NCBI GenBank assembly: GCA_900546675.1
Contig: URDQ01000008.1
Coordinates: 1 to 39,130 of the forward strand
Direction of reading: 5' to 3'
Length of the DNA: 39,130 bases
Origin: an uncultured Porphyromonas sp.
GTDB taxonomy: Bacteria; Bacteroidota; Bacteroidia; Bacteroidales; Porphyromonadaceae
Shown piece after piece: positions 24,526 to 33,860 of this stretch. The first letter of the stretch is position 1, and each line of letters begins with the position of its first letter. The position numbers were made by a program, and so were the translations under genes. The notes below the pieces were generated by a model. That model was not told the origin of the DNA. It saw only the letters and a program-made list of their open reading frames with translations, and did no database searches.

Positions 24526-26241
24526 ATGATACCGATGGAAGATCCTGTGATCAGCGAACTAGTCGCTCTGCTTCAGGCACACGATGTACGTGATGTGGTG
24601 CTCTGCCCGGGCAGTCGCAATGCGCCGCTCGTGCATGCACTCAGCCATCAGCTTGCGGGAGCAACCTGCCACTCGATCATCGATGAGCGCAGCGCAGGCT
24701 TCTATGCGCTTGGCTTGGCTCTCGCTACGCATAGAGCGGTCGTGGTCTGCTGTACCTCTGGCACGGCCGTGGCAAACCTTCACCCTGCTGTCGCTGAGGC
24801 TTACTATCAAGGGGTGCCGCTAGTTGTCCTGTCGGCCGATAGACCCGAGCGATGGATCGGACAGTGGGCTGGGCAAACGCTACCTCAGCCAGGACTCTTT
24901 GGTTCACTGGTACGCAAAGCGGTGCATCTGCCAGAGCCTCACACCGAGGAGGAGCGGTGGTACTGCAATCGTCTGATCAACGAAGCACTACTCGCTGCAC
25001 TGGCTCCACTCCCTGGGTCCGTGCAGATCAACGTACCGATCAGCGACTCAGGCGTCTCCTTGCTTCCGCCAACTCCAGTGGCGCACGGTCCTAAACAACC
25101 CATTGGAATGCAGCCAGGACGTCGAATCCAGCAGCTTTATCCGTGTCGTATCGATGCTCAGGCGGTAGAGTCCTTGCTACAGCGACTCGCCACGTTCGAG
25201 CGCAAGATGATATTAGTAGGACAGGAGAGTTGGTCTGCTGCGATGAGCATGGGGGAGAGCTTTCCACAAAGCTTGCGGGAGCAGTTCCTCTGCATCGGTG
25301 AGTCGCTATCGAATAGCCCCGTGTCGATCTGTTCGCTCGATGCGCTCCTAGCGTCACTCAGCGAAGGGGATCGACGAGCGCTACAACCCGACCTGCTGAT
25401 CACCCTCGGCGGACACATTGTCTCCAACAAGATGAAGCAGTACCTGCGCAGCTACCCGCCACGGGAGACGTGGCACCTGTCGCCTGACCCCACTGTGGTA
25501 GACCTCTTTTGCAGTCTCACCGAGCAGATCATCGCACCTGTCGGACCATTTCTTGAGACAATGGCACAGGGCTTGGAGGGTCACGCCAGCTCGCCCTATG
25601 CACGTCACTGGCGGGAGCGTATTGATCAACTCCCCTCTCCGACACCACGATACAGTTCTCTGGCAGTGGTGGGGAGCCTCCTAAGCCATCTACCCGAAGA
25701 GCCTTGCGTGCTACACTTGGCTAACAGTTCGTCGGTGCGCTATGCGGAGCTTTTTCGCAAGCCTCATCGGCTCCTCACACTTTGCAACCGAGGCACCAGT
25801 GGCATAGAGGGTTCACTCTCGACCGCCTTAGGCTTCGCCCGCCAGAGAGCCGAGGAGCGGCACTTCATCGTCATCGGCGACCTGAGCTTCTTCTACGATC
25901 TCAATGCACTAGGACTGCCCGAGGTGGGGAGCCATGTGCGCGTGCTACTGCTCAACAACCAGAGAGGAAGCATCTTCCAGAGCCTACCGACCTTAGAGAT
26001 GGATCGCCTCTCACAAAGGTACATCACCGCCGAGCATCAGCTACGAGCGCAGGGCTGGTCGGAGAGCTGTGGCTGGGAGTACCTGTCGGTGCACGAGGCA
26101 AGCGAACTGAAAGAGACGATGGCTTACTTCGTCGGTCCTGCCGATCGTCCACGTCTCCTCGAGGCTTTCGTCTCCTCAGAGGATGAGATCGCCGAACTAC
26201 AGAACTATTTCAAGCAAATACAACCAAGAGAAGAGTTATGA
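24526..26241 (+). CDS. menD: SEPHCHC synthase (2-oxoglutarate-dependent, ThDP enzyme)
   Basis: This is a 571-residue thiamine-diphosphate enzyme. It condenses isochorismate with the succinic semialdehyde-ThDP adduct from 2-oxoglutarate to give SEPHCHC. The N-terminal VVLCPGSRNAPL and IDERSAGFYALGLA with the SGTAVANLHPAV stretch are MenD signatures. The C-terminal ThDP-binding region contains VIGDLSFFYDLNAL and LLLNNQRGSIF. Length is normal for the family (about 550-580). Its stop codon overlaps the menB start (ATGA at 26238-26241), which implies translational coupling. Confidence 0.95.
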   Translation: MIPMEDPVISELVALLQAHDVRDVVLCPGSRNAPLVHALSHQLAGATCHSIIDERSAGFYALGLALATHRAVVVCCTSGTAVANLHPAVAEAYYQGVPLVVLSADRPERWIGQWAGQTLPQPGLFGSLVRKAVHLPEPHTEEERWYCNRLINEALLAALAPLPGSVQINVPISDSGVSLLPPTPVAHGPKQPIGMQPGRRIQQLYPCRIDAQAVESLLQRLATFERKMILVGQESWSAAMSMGESFPQSLREQFLCIGESLSNSPVSICSLDALLASLSEGDRRALQPDLLITLGGHIVSNKMKQYLRSYPPRETWHLSPDPTVVDLFCSLTEQIIAPVGPFLETMAQGLEGHASSPYARHWRERIDQLPSPTPRYSSLAVVGSLLSHLPEEPCVLHLANSSSVRYAELFRKPHRLLTLCNRGTSGIEGSLSTALGFARQRAEERHFIVIGDLSFFYDLNALGLPEVGSHVRVLLLNNQRGSIFQSLPTLEMDRLSQRYITAEHQLRAQGWSESCGWEYLSVHEASELKETMAYFVGPADRPRLLEAFVSSEDEIAELQNYFKQIQPREEL

Positions 26242-27068
26242 GTGAAAAGAACCAAAGGGCATGGAAGCCCCTCAAAGCGTACGAAGACATCCTCTTCGAC
26301 TACTACAACGGCATTGCACGTATCACAATCAATCGTGAGCGCTACCGCAATGCTTTTACGCCGACCACAACGGCCGAGATGAGCGACGCTCTGCGCATCT
26401 GCCGTGAGGATCAGAGCATCAACGTGGTGGTCCTGACGGGTGCTGGCGACAAGGCATTTTGCTCTGGAGGAGATCAAAACGTCAAGGGTCGAGGTGGCTA
26501 CATTGGCAAGGACGGCGTGCCTCGTCTGAGCGTCCTCGACGTGCAGAAGCAGATCCGCAGTATCCCCAAGCCTGTCATCGCTGCGGTCAATGGATACGCC
26601 ATCGGTGGCGGACATGTCCTCCACGTGGTGTGCGACCTCTCGATCGCTTCGGAGAATGCCATCTTCGGGCAGACGGGGCCTCGTGTAGGCAGCTTCGACG
26701 CTGGCTTTGGCTCCTCGTACCTCGCTCGTGTCGTGGGACAGAAGAAGGCGCGTGAGATATGGTTCCTCTGCCGCCAATACTCCGCTCAGGAGGCTCTCGA
26801 CATGGGGCTGGTCAACAAAGTGGTGCCTCTCGACCAACTAGAAGATGAGTACGTGCAGTGGGCCGAGGAGATGATGCTGCTGAGCCCGCTCGCCCTGCGT
26901 ATGATCAAGGCGGGACTCAATGCGGAGCTAGATGGTCAGGCAGGTATTCAAGAGCTGGCGGGCGATGCGACGCTGCTCTACTACCTCACGGACGAAGCAC
27001 AGGAGGGCAAGAACGCTTTTCTCGAGAAGCGCAAGCCCAACTTCGAGCAGTACCCTAAGTTCCCCTAA
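26238..27068 (+). CDS. menB: 1,4-dihydroxy-2-naphthoyl-CoA synthase
   Basis: This is a 276-residue crotonase-fold enzyme. It cyclises o-succinylbenzoyl-CoA to DHNA-CoA. Key signatures are FCSGGDQNVKGRGGYIG, GYAIGGGHVLHVVCDL (oxyanion hole) and GPRVGSFDAGFGSSYLARVVG. The C-terminal KNAFLEKRKPNFEQYPKFP-like ending is standard for MenB. It is encoded out of pathway order, before menC and menE, as in many bacteria. It overlaps menD by 4 bp and is followed by menC 6 bp later. Confidence 0.95.
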   Translation: MSEKNQRAWKPLKAYEDILFDYYNGIARITINRERYRNAFTPTTTAEMSDALRICREDQSINVVVLTGAGDKAFCSGGDQNVKGRGGYIGKDGVPRLSVLDVQKQIRSIPKPVIAAVNGYAIGGGHVLHVVCDLSIASENAIFGQTGPRVGSFDAGFGSSYLARVVGQKKAREIWFLCRQYSAQEALDMGLVNKVVPLDQLEDEYVQWAEEMMLLSPLALRMIKAGLNAELDGQAGIQELAGDATLLYYLTDEAQEGKNAFLEKRKPNFEQYPKFP

Positions 27069-27074
27069 TAGTCG

Positions 27075-28172
27075 ATGTCACCACACGAGAGCATCCTCCA
27101 CCTCCCCACGCTACTGCCTCAGATAGCTGAGCGAGTGTCCATAAGCGTGGAGCCGTACACCCTGCGCTTCCGTCGCCCCGCCAAGACCTCCCGTGGCGAG
27201 TACGAGACGAAGCGTGTCTACTACCTACGTCTCCAGAGCCTCGAGCAGGCTGCTCATATGGGCTATGGCGAATGCGCCCCGATGCCTCAGCTCAGCTGCG
27301 ATGATCTGCCCAACTACCAAGCGGTGCTGGAGCAGCTGTCGGGACAGCTGGCGCAGGCTCCCGATCAGTTTGACGTAGCCTCGCTACGCTCCTACCCTTC
27401 CATCGCTTTTGGCTTAGCCACAGCGATCAATAGCTTCCTCGCTGCTTGTCGTAGGAGCGAGGCGGAGACGGCACCCCCCTTTTGCGACACCCCTTTCACG
27501 CGTGGCGAGATGGGCATCCCGATCAATGGGTTGATTTGGATGGGCGACAAAGCCTATATGTACGAGCAGATCCAGGCTAAGCTGGCGCAAGGGTTCCGAT
27601 GCTTGAAGCTTAAGATCGGCGGAATAGACTTTTCCGAAGAGCTAGAGCTACTCCGCTACGTGCGGCAACACTTCTCACCCGAGGAGATGGAGCTGCGGGT
27701 GGATGCCAACGGAGCTTTTGCCCCAGAGGTAGCTCTAGAGAGACTAAAGCAGCTGAGCGACTTTCACCTACACTCTATCGAGCAACCGATACCTGCGAGC
27801 AATCAGTGGGACAACCTAGCGAAGCTCACGGCAGCATCGCCACTCCCCATAGCGCTCGACGAGGAGCTAATCGGCATCCACACCCGAGAGCGCAAAGCAC
27901 AACTACTAGATGAGGGCAAGCCGCACTATATCATCCTCAAGCCGTCACTCCATAGCGGAGTCGATGAGTGGATCGAGCTGGCCGAGGAGCGTGGCATCGG
28001 CTGGTGGGCGACCTCAGCACTGGAGTCGAACGTAGGGCTCAGTGCCATCGCTCAGTGGGTCAGCCAGTACCCGATCGTCCGCCCGCAAGGGCTTGGCACA
28101 GGAGCACTCTATCTCAACAACAAGCCCTCCACGCTACGACTCGTCGGCGACCAGATGTTTTTTAGAGATTAG
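27075..28172 (+). CDS. menC: o-Succinylbenzoate synthase
   Basis: This is a 365-residue enolase-superfamily enzyme that dehydrates SHCHC to o-succinylbenzoate. The catalytic pattern is complete: Lys in LKLKIGG, metal ligands Asp in VDANGAF, Glu in SIEQPI and Asp in ALDEEL, and the second Lys in IILKPSL. The N-terminal cap holds the family's TSRGEY and GYGECAP segments. It starts 6 bp after menB. The gap to menE is 85 bp and carries TTAGAG-type repeats. Confidence 0.93.
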   Translation: MSPHESILHLPTLLPQIAERVSISVEPYTLRFRRPAKTSRGEYETKRVYYLRLQSLEQAAHMGYGECAPMPQLSCDDLPNYQAVLEQLSGQLAQAPDQFDVASLRSYPSIAFGLATAINSFLAACRRSEAETAPPFCDTPFTRGEMGIPINGLIWMGDKAYMYEQIQAKLAQGFRCLKLKIGGIDFSEELELLRYVRQHFSPEEMELRVDANGAFAPEVALERLKQLSDFHLHSIEQPIPASNQWDNLAKLTAASPLPIALDEELIGIHTRERKAQLLDEGKPHYIILKPSLHSGVDEWIELAEERGIGWWATSALESNVGLSAIAQWVSQYPIVRPQGLGTGALYLNNKPSTLRLVGDQMFFRD

Positions 28173-28195
28173 AGGGTTTAGAGATTAGAGGCCCG
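28165..28195. repeat. TTAGAGATTAGAG repeat at the menC-menE junction
   Basis: Two copies of TTTAGAGATTAGAGG-like sequence begin at the very end of menC and fill the start of the 85-bp gap before menE. They belong to the same word family as the blocks at 21000-21118 and 39055-39078. A run of TTCCGATAG-like words follows (about 28196-28230). Confidence 0.65.
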
Positions 28196-28257
28196 ATGAT
28201 TCCGATAGCTCCGATTCATTCCGATAGCCAATCGCCAACAGCTAACAGCCAGCCAAC

Positions 28258-29364
28258 ATGTCCGAGCACCTATATATAGATAGCGCACGAGTAGATGCCG
28301 AGCGCTTAGAGCCGTTCGCCAGAGGGCTAGCACCCGAGCGGAGAGCGGTACTGCAGCCACTGCTCACCTTCCTCAGGGAGTGGTGGAGCGAAGAGGAGTG
28401 TGTGACCGTCCAAACCTCCGGCTCGACTGGCACGCCCAAACGGCTTCAGCTGGCGAAGCTTGCGATGCGACGCAGCGGACTCAGGAGCAACCGCTACTTC
28501 CAGATCCAAGCGGGCGAGCGTCTCCTCCTAGCGATGGATCTGCGCTACATAGGCGCTAAGATGATGGTGGTGCGCGCACTGCTCGCCGGTGCCGAGCTGA
28601 TCGTGGTACCTCCCTCGAGCCACCCGCTGGCGACACTCAGCGTAGCACCGCAGTTCATCTCGCTCGTACCCCTCCAACTACACCACACACTAGAGGTAGC
28701 AGCAGAGCGAGAGCTACTCAGCCAGGCAGAGCAACTGATCATCGGGGGCGGAGCCATTCATCCCGCTGTGGAGGCGCAGCTCAGCACGCTACCTGTCGCA
28801 GCTTACGCCACCTACGGCATGACCGAGACCATCTCGCACATCGCCCTGCGACGGCTCAACGGCCCCCACGCCTCTCCCCTCTTCTATCCCCTCGAGGGGG
28901 TGCATCTCTCCCAAGGCTCCGACGGCGAACTCATCATCGAGGATCGCCTGCTCTATCCCGAAGGGCCCAGTATCACGACCCATGACCTCGTCGAGCTATA
29001 CCCCGATGGCGGCTTTACCATAGAGGGCCGAGCCGACAATATCGTCAATAGTGGTGGTGTCAAGATCAGCCCCGAGCCGATCGAGCGACAGCTCTCTGCG
29101 ACACTCGCCATACCGCTCGCCATCAGCTGGATAGCCGATGCTGCGCTAGGACAAAAGCTCGTACTCGTACTGGAAGGCGACAACCTCCCCGAAGCTTTGG
29201 CGAAGAGGCTAAACGAAACGTGCGAACAGCTCCTACCTCCCTACCACCGTCCGAAAGAGATCCGCTGCGTAGCGCAACTACCGCACAACGACAACGGCAA
29301 GCTCGACCGTCGAGCGCTCCAGCAGCTTCTCGGTGCCACCAGTGTGCAACACTCACACTCGTAA
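28258..29364 (+). CDS. menE: o-Succinylbenzoate-CoA ligase
   Basis: This is a 368-residue member of the acyl-adenylate-forming family. It activates o-succinylbenzoate to its CoA thioester, the substrate of MenB. The P-loop-like TSGSTGTPK, the YGMTETISHIALR motif, the GRADNIVNSGGVKISP hinge and the C-terminal Lys in NDNGKLDRRAL are all present. It is shorter than classic MenE (about 450-490), as in other Bacteroidetes. It is last in the men run. No menA or menH is present in the window. Confidence 0.93.
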   Translation: MSEHLYIDSARVDAERLEPFARGLAPERRAVLQPLLTFLREWWSEEECVTVQTSGSTGTPKRLQLAKLAMRRSGLRSNRYFQIQAGERLLLAMDLRYIGAKMMVVRALLAGAELIVVPPSSHPLATLSVAPQFISLVPLQLHHTLEVAAERELLSQAEQLIIGGGAIHPAVEAQLSTLPVAAYATYGMTETISHIALRRLNGPHASPLFYPLEGVHLSQGSDGELIIEDRLLYPEGPSITTHDLVELYPDGGFTIEGRADNIVNSGGVKISPEPIERQLSATLAIPLAISWIADAALGQKLVLVLEGDNLPEALAKRLNETCEQLLPPYHRPKEIRCVAQLPHNDNGKLDRRALQQLLGATSVQHSHS

Positions 29365-29412
29365 GAGTTGTGATACCAAGCCCTCCACAGACTTTTCTAA
29401 GGCATTTGTCCT

Positions 29413-29499
29413 AGTGCCACCCGTACGGCACTGCAGTTTCTCCTAGGTGAAGCTAGAGTTTCTTCCCTATGAAACTGGAGTGCCAAGGGGGTTGGCACT
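29413..29499. repeat. Nested inverted repeats after menE
   Basis: A hairpin at 29413-29432 (AGTGCC/GGCACT), a second at 29479-29499 (AGTGCCAA/TTGGCACT around GGGGG) and an AGTTTC (29435-29440)/GAAACT (29471-29476) pair form a nested structure downstream of menE. It could be a menE terminator or a small palindromic element. Confidence 0.55.
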
Positions 29500-29549
29500 G
29501 AATTAGTCATAGAGACGTTTGCGCAGAGTATGGTAATTATAGATACGAA

Positions 29550-29585
29550 GAGAGGAGCTATCCGTCTAGGCGGGTAGCTCCTCTC
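29550..29585. terminator. Bidirectional terminator between convergent genes
   Basis: Bases 29550-29560 pair perfectly with 29575-29585 (11 bp), and an inner CCG/CGG pair extends the stem. It lies between the convergent menE and the minus-strand lipoprotein gene. T-tracts on either side are weak. Confidence 0.7.
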
Positions 29586-29626
29586 GTCTGTTGAGGGTGA
29601 CGCTATGTTACGTCACAGCTGTTGGA

Positions 29627-31315
29627 TTACTTGACCAAAGCGACGAACTCGGGTGTCTGGCTGAAGGCTGCAAACTCGAGGTCACGCTGTGCACGCAGTG
29701 CGTAGCTGCTATCCTGAGCGATAGCTGCGCGGAGGTTGCTGATGAGTGCCTGCAGATCGTTCGTGCGAGCTGCGACCACTGCTTTGAGGTAAGCGGTCTC
29801 GCCATTGGGTTGTGCGACAGCTGCGAGGGTGCGTGTAGCATCGGCATACTGCCCCTGCATAATCTGAGCGATGGCTAGCGTGTTCGATGGCGTATTGCCA
29901 AAGGAGCGGATAGCGTCGGCATACTTGCCCTCGTGCATCTGGAGGAGTCCGATGCCCTGACCAGCCTCGGGAGCCTCTACGGCACTACCCATGAGGCGCT
30001 GAGCCTCTGCTAGGTCGCCACGGTTCAGTGCTAGGAGCGCTTCGTTCATATTAGAAGCAGCGTTGGGCTGGATCTTCTGAGCCCTTGCGAAGTAGTTTGC
30101 AGCCTGCTCGTAGTTGCCCTGAGCGAGGTAGAGCGTACCGATGTTGTTGTACGCACGGTAGTCGTTGGGATAGAGCTGCGTAGCCTGCTGGTAAGCGTTC
30201 ATCTGATCCTGAGCATTGTCATAAAGCGTAGCGGTGTAGAGGATCTCCTCGATAGAGAGACGACCTGGGCGCTGAGCCATAAACATCTTGAGCTCGTCAT
30301 CGCTCTTACCGATGATGCGTACGTTAGCATTGAGACGTGAGCGACGTAGCTCGGGGAGGATCTCGTCAGCAAGCTGTGTGAAGACGTGCGAGAGGTTGCG
30401 TATCTCACGCTCACGATCCTCGGGATCAGGATACATAGAGAGGACGCGCAGGACTAGCTCCTTGTCCTGTATGTTGCTCGCCTCCAGAAGCTTCTGGAAG
30501 CCGTTCCAATCCTCAGCCGTGTAGTGTGCATTGACCTCGATCTGCTTATTGCCCAGCTGGCGTGCTACGGCACGAGAGGTGTTGCGCTCACGCTCTGCTG
30601 AGAGACGCTCGTTGAGATCCTGAGCGCCATCGGGAGAGGCATAAGCCTGGATCTCGATGTCGACCTCCTGGTTAGGCACCTGATAAGCGTTGTCGACGAC
30701 ATCTTGCCAGTCCTTGACCTCACGCTTGTTGAGCTCAGCCGCACGAACCTCAGCACGATTGATGAGGAACTTAAGGTCGGCTGTGTACTGCTCCTTAATG
30801 ACTCTCTGGAAAGCATCACGAGCTAGAGCTGGCGTGACATCGCTAATGCTAGCTAGGTCGGCAGTCATAATCGTACCACGAGCCACCTTGATAGCGGGGA
30901 GGTTGACCTTCTTACCCTTGACCGTAGCGGTAAAGGTGAGGTAAAGGTCGCTCTGCTCCATACCAGACCTGAACTCAAAAGCAAAAGGAAGGATGACGCT
31001 ACCACCACGATCGTAAGAGATCGTCTGGTAGTTGTCACGTACGTTCTCTCCCTGTATGGTGACAGTCTGCCCCGTCACGCTCATTCCGTTGTAGCGTAGC
31101 TCAGGGGTGATATGGACGATAGCACGCTTGTGGCACCACTTAGCCGGTAGCGTCAGGCGCACCTGCCCAGGGATCTGCGTACCCACCAGTGTCAGGGGGT
31201 TGGGATCCACCTGAGCAGCAGAGCTCTCTAGGGGCTTAAGCCTGCTAGCACACGAAGAGACCAAGACCGCTAGTAGTAGAGCGGTGGTGATCTTTAGTAA
31301 GTTTCGATAAGTCAT
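29627..31315 (-). CDS. Lipoprotein with OmpA-like domain and TPR repeats
   Basis: This is a 562-residue protein. A lipobox (VSSC, Cys22) after a hydrophobic signal marks a lipoprotein, probably in the outer membrane. Residues about 25-190 look beta-rich. An OmpA-like peptidoglycan-binding segment follows (about 215-260; core IEIQAYASPDGAQDLNERLS and an RxxAVAR helix). The C-terminal 230 residues are TPR units, such as YRAYNNIGTLYLAQGNYEQA. The layout suggests a wall-linked scaffold; Porphyromonas type IX secretion has comparable TPR/OmpA proteins, but I do not claim this is one of them. It is last in the minus-strand run, 24 bp after the YfhO-like gene. Confidence 0.75.
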   Translation of the reverse strand: MTYRNLLKITTALLLAVLVSSCASRLKPLESSAAQVDPNPLTLVGTQIPGQVRLTLPAKWCHKRAIVHITPELRYNGMSVTGQTVTIQGENVRDNYQTISYDRGGSVILPFAFEFRSGMEQSDLYLTFTATVKGKKVNLPAIKVARGTIMTADLASISDVTPALARDAFQRVIKEQYTADLKFLINRAEVRAAELNKREVKDWQDVVDNAYQVPNQEVDIEIQAYASPDGAQDLNERLSAERERNTSRAVARQLGNKQIEVNAHYTAEDWNGFQKLLEASNIQDKELVLRVLSMYPDPEDREREIRNLSHVFTQLADEILPELRRSRLNANVRIIGKSDDELKMFMAQRPGRLSIEEILYTATLYDNAQDQMNAYQQATQLYPNDYRAYNNIGTLYLAQGNYEQAANYFARAQKIQPNAASNMNEALLALNRGDLAEAQRLMGSAVEAPEAGQGIGLLQMHEGKYADAIRSFGNTPSNTLAIAQIMQGQYADATRTLAAVAQPNGETAYLKAVVAARTNDLQALISNLRAAIAQDSSYALRAQRDLEFAAFSQTPEFVALVK

Positions 31316-31339
31316 AGTTGGATTTATATATAAAGGTAA

Positions 31340-33832
31340 TTAGTTCGTTTGTGAGTCTGTGGGGGCTTTGTTGCCTTTGCCCCAAAGTCTAATGCGCCAC
31401 ACGATAGAGCCGATGAGCGATAGCAGGATTAGGGCCAAAGCTGTAAAAGCTATGCTCTCGGTCACAGTTATGGAGCGTGGTGCAAAGGTAAGTGCGAGCT
31501 GGTAGTTGCCAGCGGGCAGTGATACGGCTCGAAGCACGTAGTTAGCCCGTGCTATCGGTATCTCCTTGCCATCGATGGTGGCGTGCCAGCCGTGCGGGTA
31601 GTAGATATCTGAGAGGATCGCTACGCCAGGCACCTCGGCCGATACGTCGTAGACCACCTGCCGTGGGGTGTACTTGGTGACGGAGATGCTACGCTGAGCC
31701 GTGCTGTCGGGTAGCATCAGCGGTTGCGGTAGCTCCTCGCCAAAGCGGAGGTCGACGACACCGACGTGACGCAGGTCTGCCGTCGTGAGTGCCTCCATCT
31801 CCTCATTGGCATTAGCCACCCAGCGAAGGCTATCGACAAACCACGCTGCTCCGAAAGCATCCGGATTGGTCACCGCCATAGGCACTTGGGTCTCAGGGTT
31901 GGGCACGATGAAGTACTTCGTATTGAGCATATCGTAGACCTGCTTATTGCCCGTGGAGAGCTGATAAGTGATCAGGTCTTGATAGCGCTGTAGCTTGGCA
32001 GCGTGGTAACCGCCCACGCTATGATGCCAGCGAGAGGTGGTGGCATCGTTAAAGCTATTGACCGTACGATTGAAGACGCGATAGCCCAGGCTCTTGTCCT
32101 GAAGGATAGCCCGGTCTGCCTCCGTCATAGGAGCTGCCTGTTGCTGCACCAGTTGCGAGGAGATGAAGTCGTCATCGGATAGGTAGCGCTTGTCCACCTG
32201 CCATAGATCTATGAGCGTCAGCCCGACGAGGATACAGCAGAGCCACGGCGCCTTGAGATAGCCTTTGGCAAAGAGCCATAGTGGTACCGCACTCAGCACG
32301 ATAAAGAGCAAGCTGCGCCACACATCGGCACGGAAGATGCCCATGCGCATCGTCTCTAGCTGATCTTGTAGCATCAAGTAGCGAGGATCTTGCGTAGCTA
32401 GCTCGGCAAACATACCCTTCTCCTGCTGAGATAAGAAGCCGAAGAAGAGATCGGGCAGCAGAGCAAAGAGGAGCAACAGCAACACCGGCACCCCGCCTGC
32501 TATCCAGACACTCTTGCTACGTAGGAGCTGAGGCTCCTTGATGAGCTGCACGAGCGCTAGCACCGCTAGCGTCGGGATCGTTAGCTCGGCGATGACCAGG
32601 ATCGAGGAGACCGCACGAAACTTGTCGTACATCGGCATCCAGTCGATGAAGAGATCCGTCAGCGGCATAAAGTTCTTGCCCCAGGCGAGCATTATCGAGA
32701 GGATCGTAGCGATGAGCAGTCCCCACTTGATCGGTCCCTTGACGATGACACAACCGATGATGAAGAGGATGCAGACGAAAGCGCCTACATAGACGGGACC
32801 CGAGGTAAAGGGTTGGTCACCCCAGTAAGCATTCATCTGCCCCAGCATCTGCTGGTACTCATAGGGCGCCTTGGCGAGCTGCTTAGCGTGCCCCTTGGCT
32901 AGAGGTTCGGTCGCACCGCCTTTTGTATTGGGCACGAGGAGCGTCCAGGTCTCACCGATGCCGTAGCTCCACTGCGTGATATACTCTTTCGAGAGTCCCT
33001 TACTATTGACCTCAGCGCCCGTTTGTTCGGGAGCATGTGGCGGGGCGATCGTCAGTTCACTGCCGCCACGCATCGTCTCCTGAGCGTACTGGTAAGTGTG
33101 GTAGAGATTGGTTCCATTGACCGCAATGGCTAGGAGACCAGCTAGAATGAGCACGCCAGTAGACTTGAGGAACTCCACAACCTGCCGCTCTCTAATGGCC
33201 TGCACCAAGAAGGTGATGACCAGGACCGCCATCAAGAGCGCAAAGTAGTAGGTCATCTGCACATGGTTTGCCAAGAGCTGCAGCGCCATAAAGAAGGCAA
33301 AGAGCGCACCACCCCAGAGCCGCTCGCCACGGTAGCACCAGACGAGTCCAGCGATCGTGGGAGGGACGAAGCAGAGTGCGGTCAACTTCCAGATGTGTCC
33401 CGCCTGTATGAGGATGATGAAGTAGCTCGACAAGGCCCACATGACCGCTCCCAGCACCGAGGGCAGAGGATCCACCTTGAGCGAGCGCATGAAGATGTAG
33501 AAGCCCACAAGCAGCGCAAAGATCAGCCACGGATAAGTACCCAAGATGCTCAGCGGTTTGCGCAGCGTCAGCACATCTTGCAGGTATTGCAGTGGCTTGG
33601 TCGAGGGATAAGAGGGACTGATCTGATACATCGGCATACCGCCAAAGAGCGAGTTCGTCCAGTAGGAGGTCTCGTCGCTAGCCTGTACGTCTGAGCCATT
33701 GCCCGAGACGCCCGCCACGTCCGCCTGAAAGAGCGTCCGCCCCTCAAAGTGTGCGGGCGTGAAGTAACCAATGGCAACGATGAGGAAGAAGCCAAAGATG
33801 AGCAAGATGCGCTGCCAGGGAATCTGTTTCAT
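31340..33832 (-). CDS. YfhO-family multispanning membrane protein
   Basis: This is an integral membrane protein of 830 residues from the preferred ATG at 33832. The frame stays open to 33907, but the extra 25 residues would overlap the previous gene, and MKQIPWQRILLIFG begins the usual membrane start. About a dozen transmembrane helices are followed by a periplasmic beta-rich part (core LSDIYYPHGWHATIDGKEI) and a last helix before a short Lys-rich tail. This is the pattern of YfhO/GT-C-like proteins, which add sugars to lipid- or wall-linked polymers. The glycosyltransferase gene 28 bp upstream supports a role in surface glycan synthesis. Confidence 0.85.
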   Translation of the reverse strand: MKQIPWQRILLIFGFFLIVAIGYFTPAHFEGRTLFQADVAGVSGNGSDVQASDETSYWTNSLFGGMPMYQISPSYPSTKPLQYLQDVLTLRKPLSILGTYPWLIFALLVGFYIFMRSLKVDPLPSVLGAVMWALSSYFIILIQAGHIWKLTALCFVPPTIAGLVWCYRGERLWGGALFAFFMALQLLANHVQMTYYFALLMAVLVITFLVQAIRERQVVEFLKSTGVLILAGLLAIAVNGTNLYHTYQYAQETMRGGSELTIAPPHAPEQTGAEVNSKGLSKEYITQWSYGIGETWTLLVPNTKGGATEPLAKGHAKQLAKAPYEYQQMLGQMNAYWGDQPFTSGPVYVGAFVCILFIIGCVIVKGPIKWGLLIATILSIMLAWGKNFMPLTDLFIDWMPMYDKFRAVSSILVIAELTIPTLAVLALVQLIKEPQLLRSKSVWIAGGVPVLLLLLFALLPDLFFGFLSQQEKGMFAELATQDPRYLMLQDQLETMRMGIFRADVWRSLLFIVLSAVPLWLFAKGYLKAPWLCCILVGLTLIDLWQVDKRYLSDDDFISSQLVQQQAAPMTEADRAILQDKSLGYRVFNRTVNSFNDATTSRWHHSVGGYHAAKLQRYQDLITYQLSTGNKQVYDMLNTKYFIVPNPETQVPMAVTNPDAFGAAWFVDSLRWVANANEEMEALTTADLRHVGVVDLRFGEELPQPLMLPDSTAQRSISVTKYTPRQVVYDVSAEVPGVAILSDIYYPHGWHATIDGKEIPIARANYVLRAVSLPAGNYQLALTFAPRSITVTESIAFTALALILLSLIGSIVWRIRLWGKGNKAPTDSQTN

Positions 33833-33860
33833 AAGATAACTCAGAGATAGAGTTTGAGGA

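Noticed and set aside
33263..33694. 143-residue plus-strand frame
   Set aside because: Antisense to the YfhO-like membrane protein; composition is the mirror of its helices.
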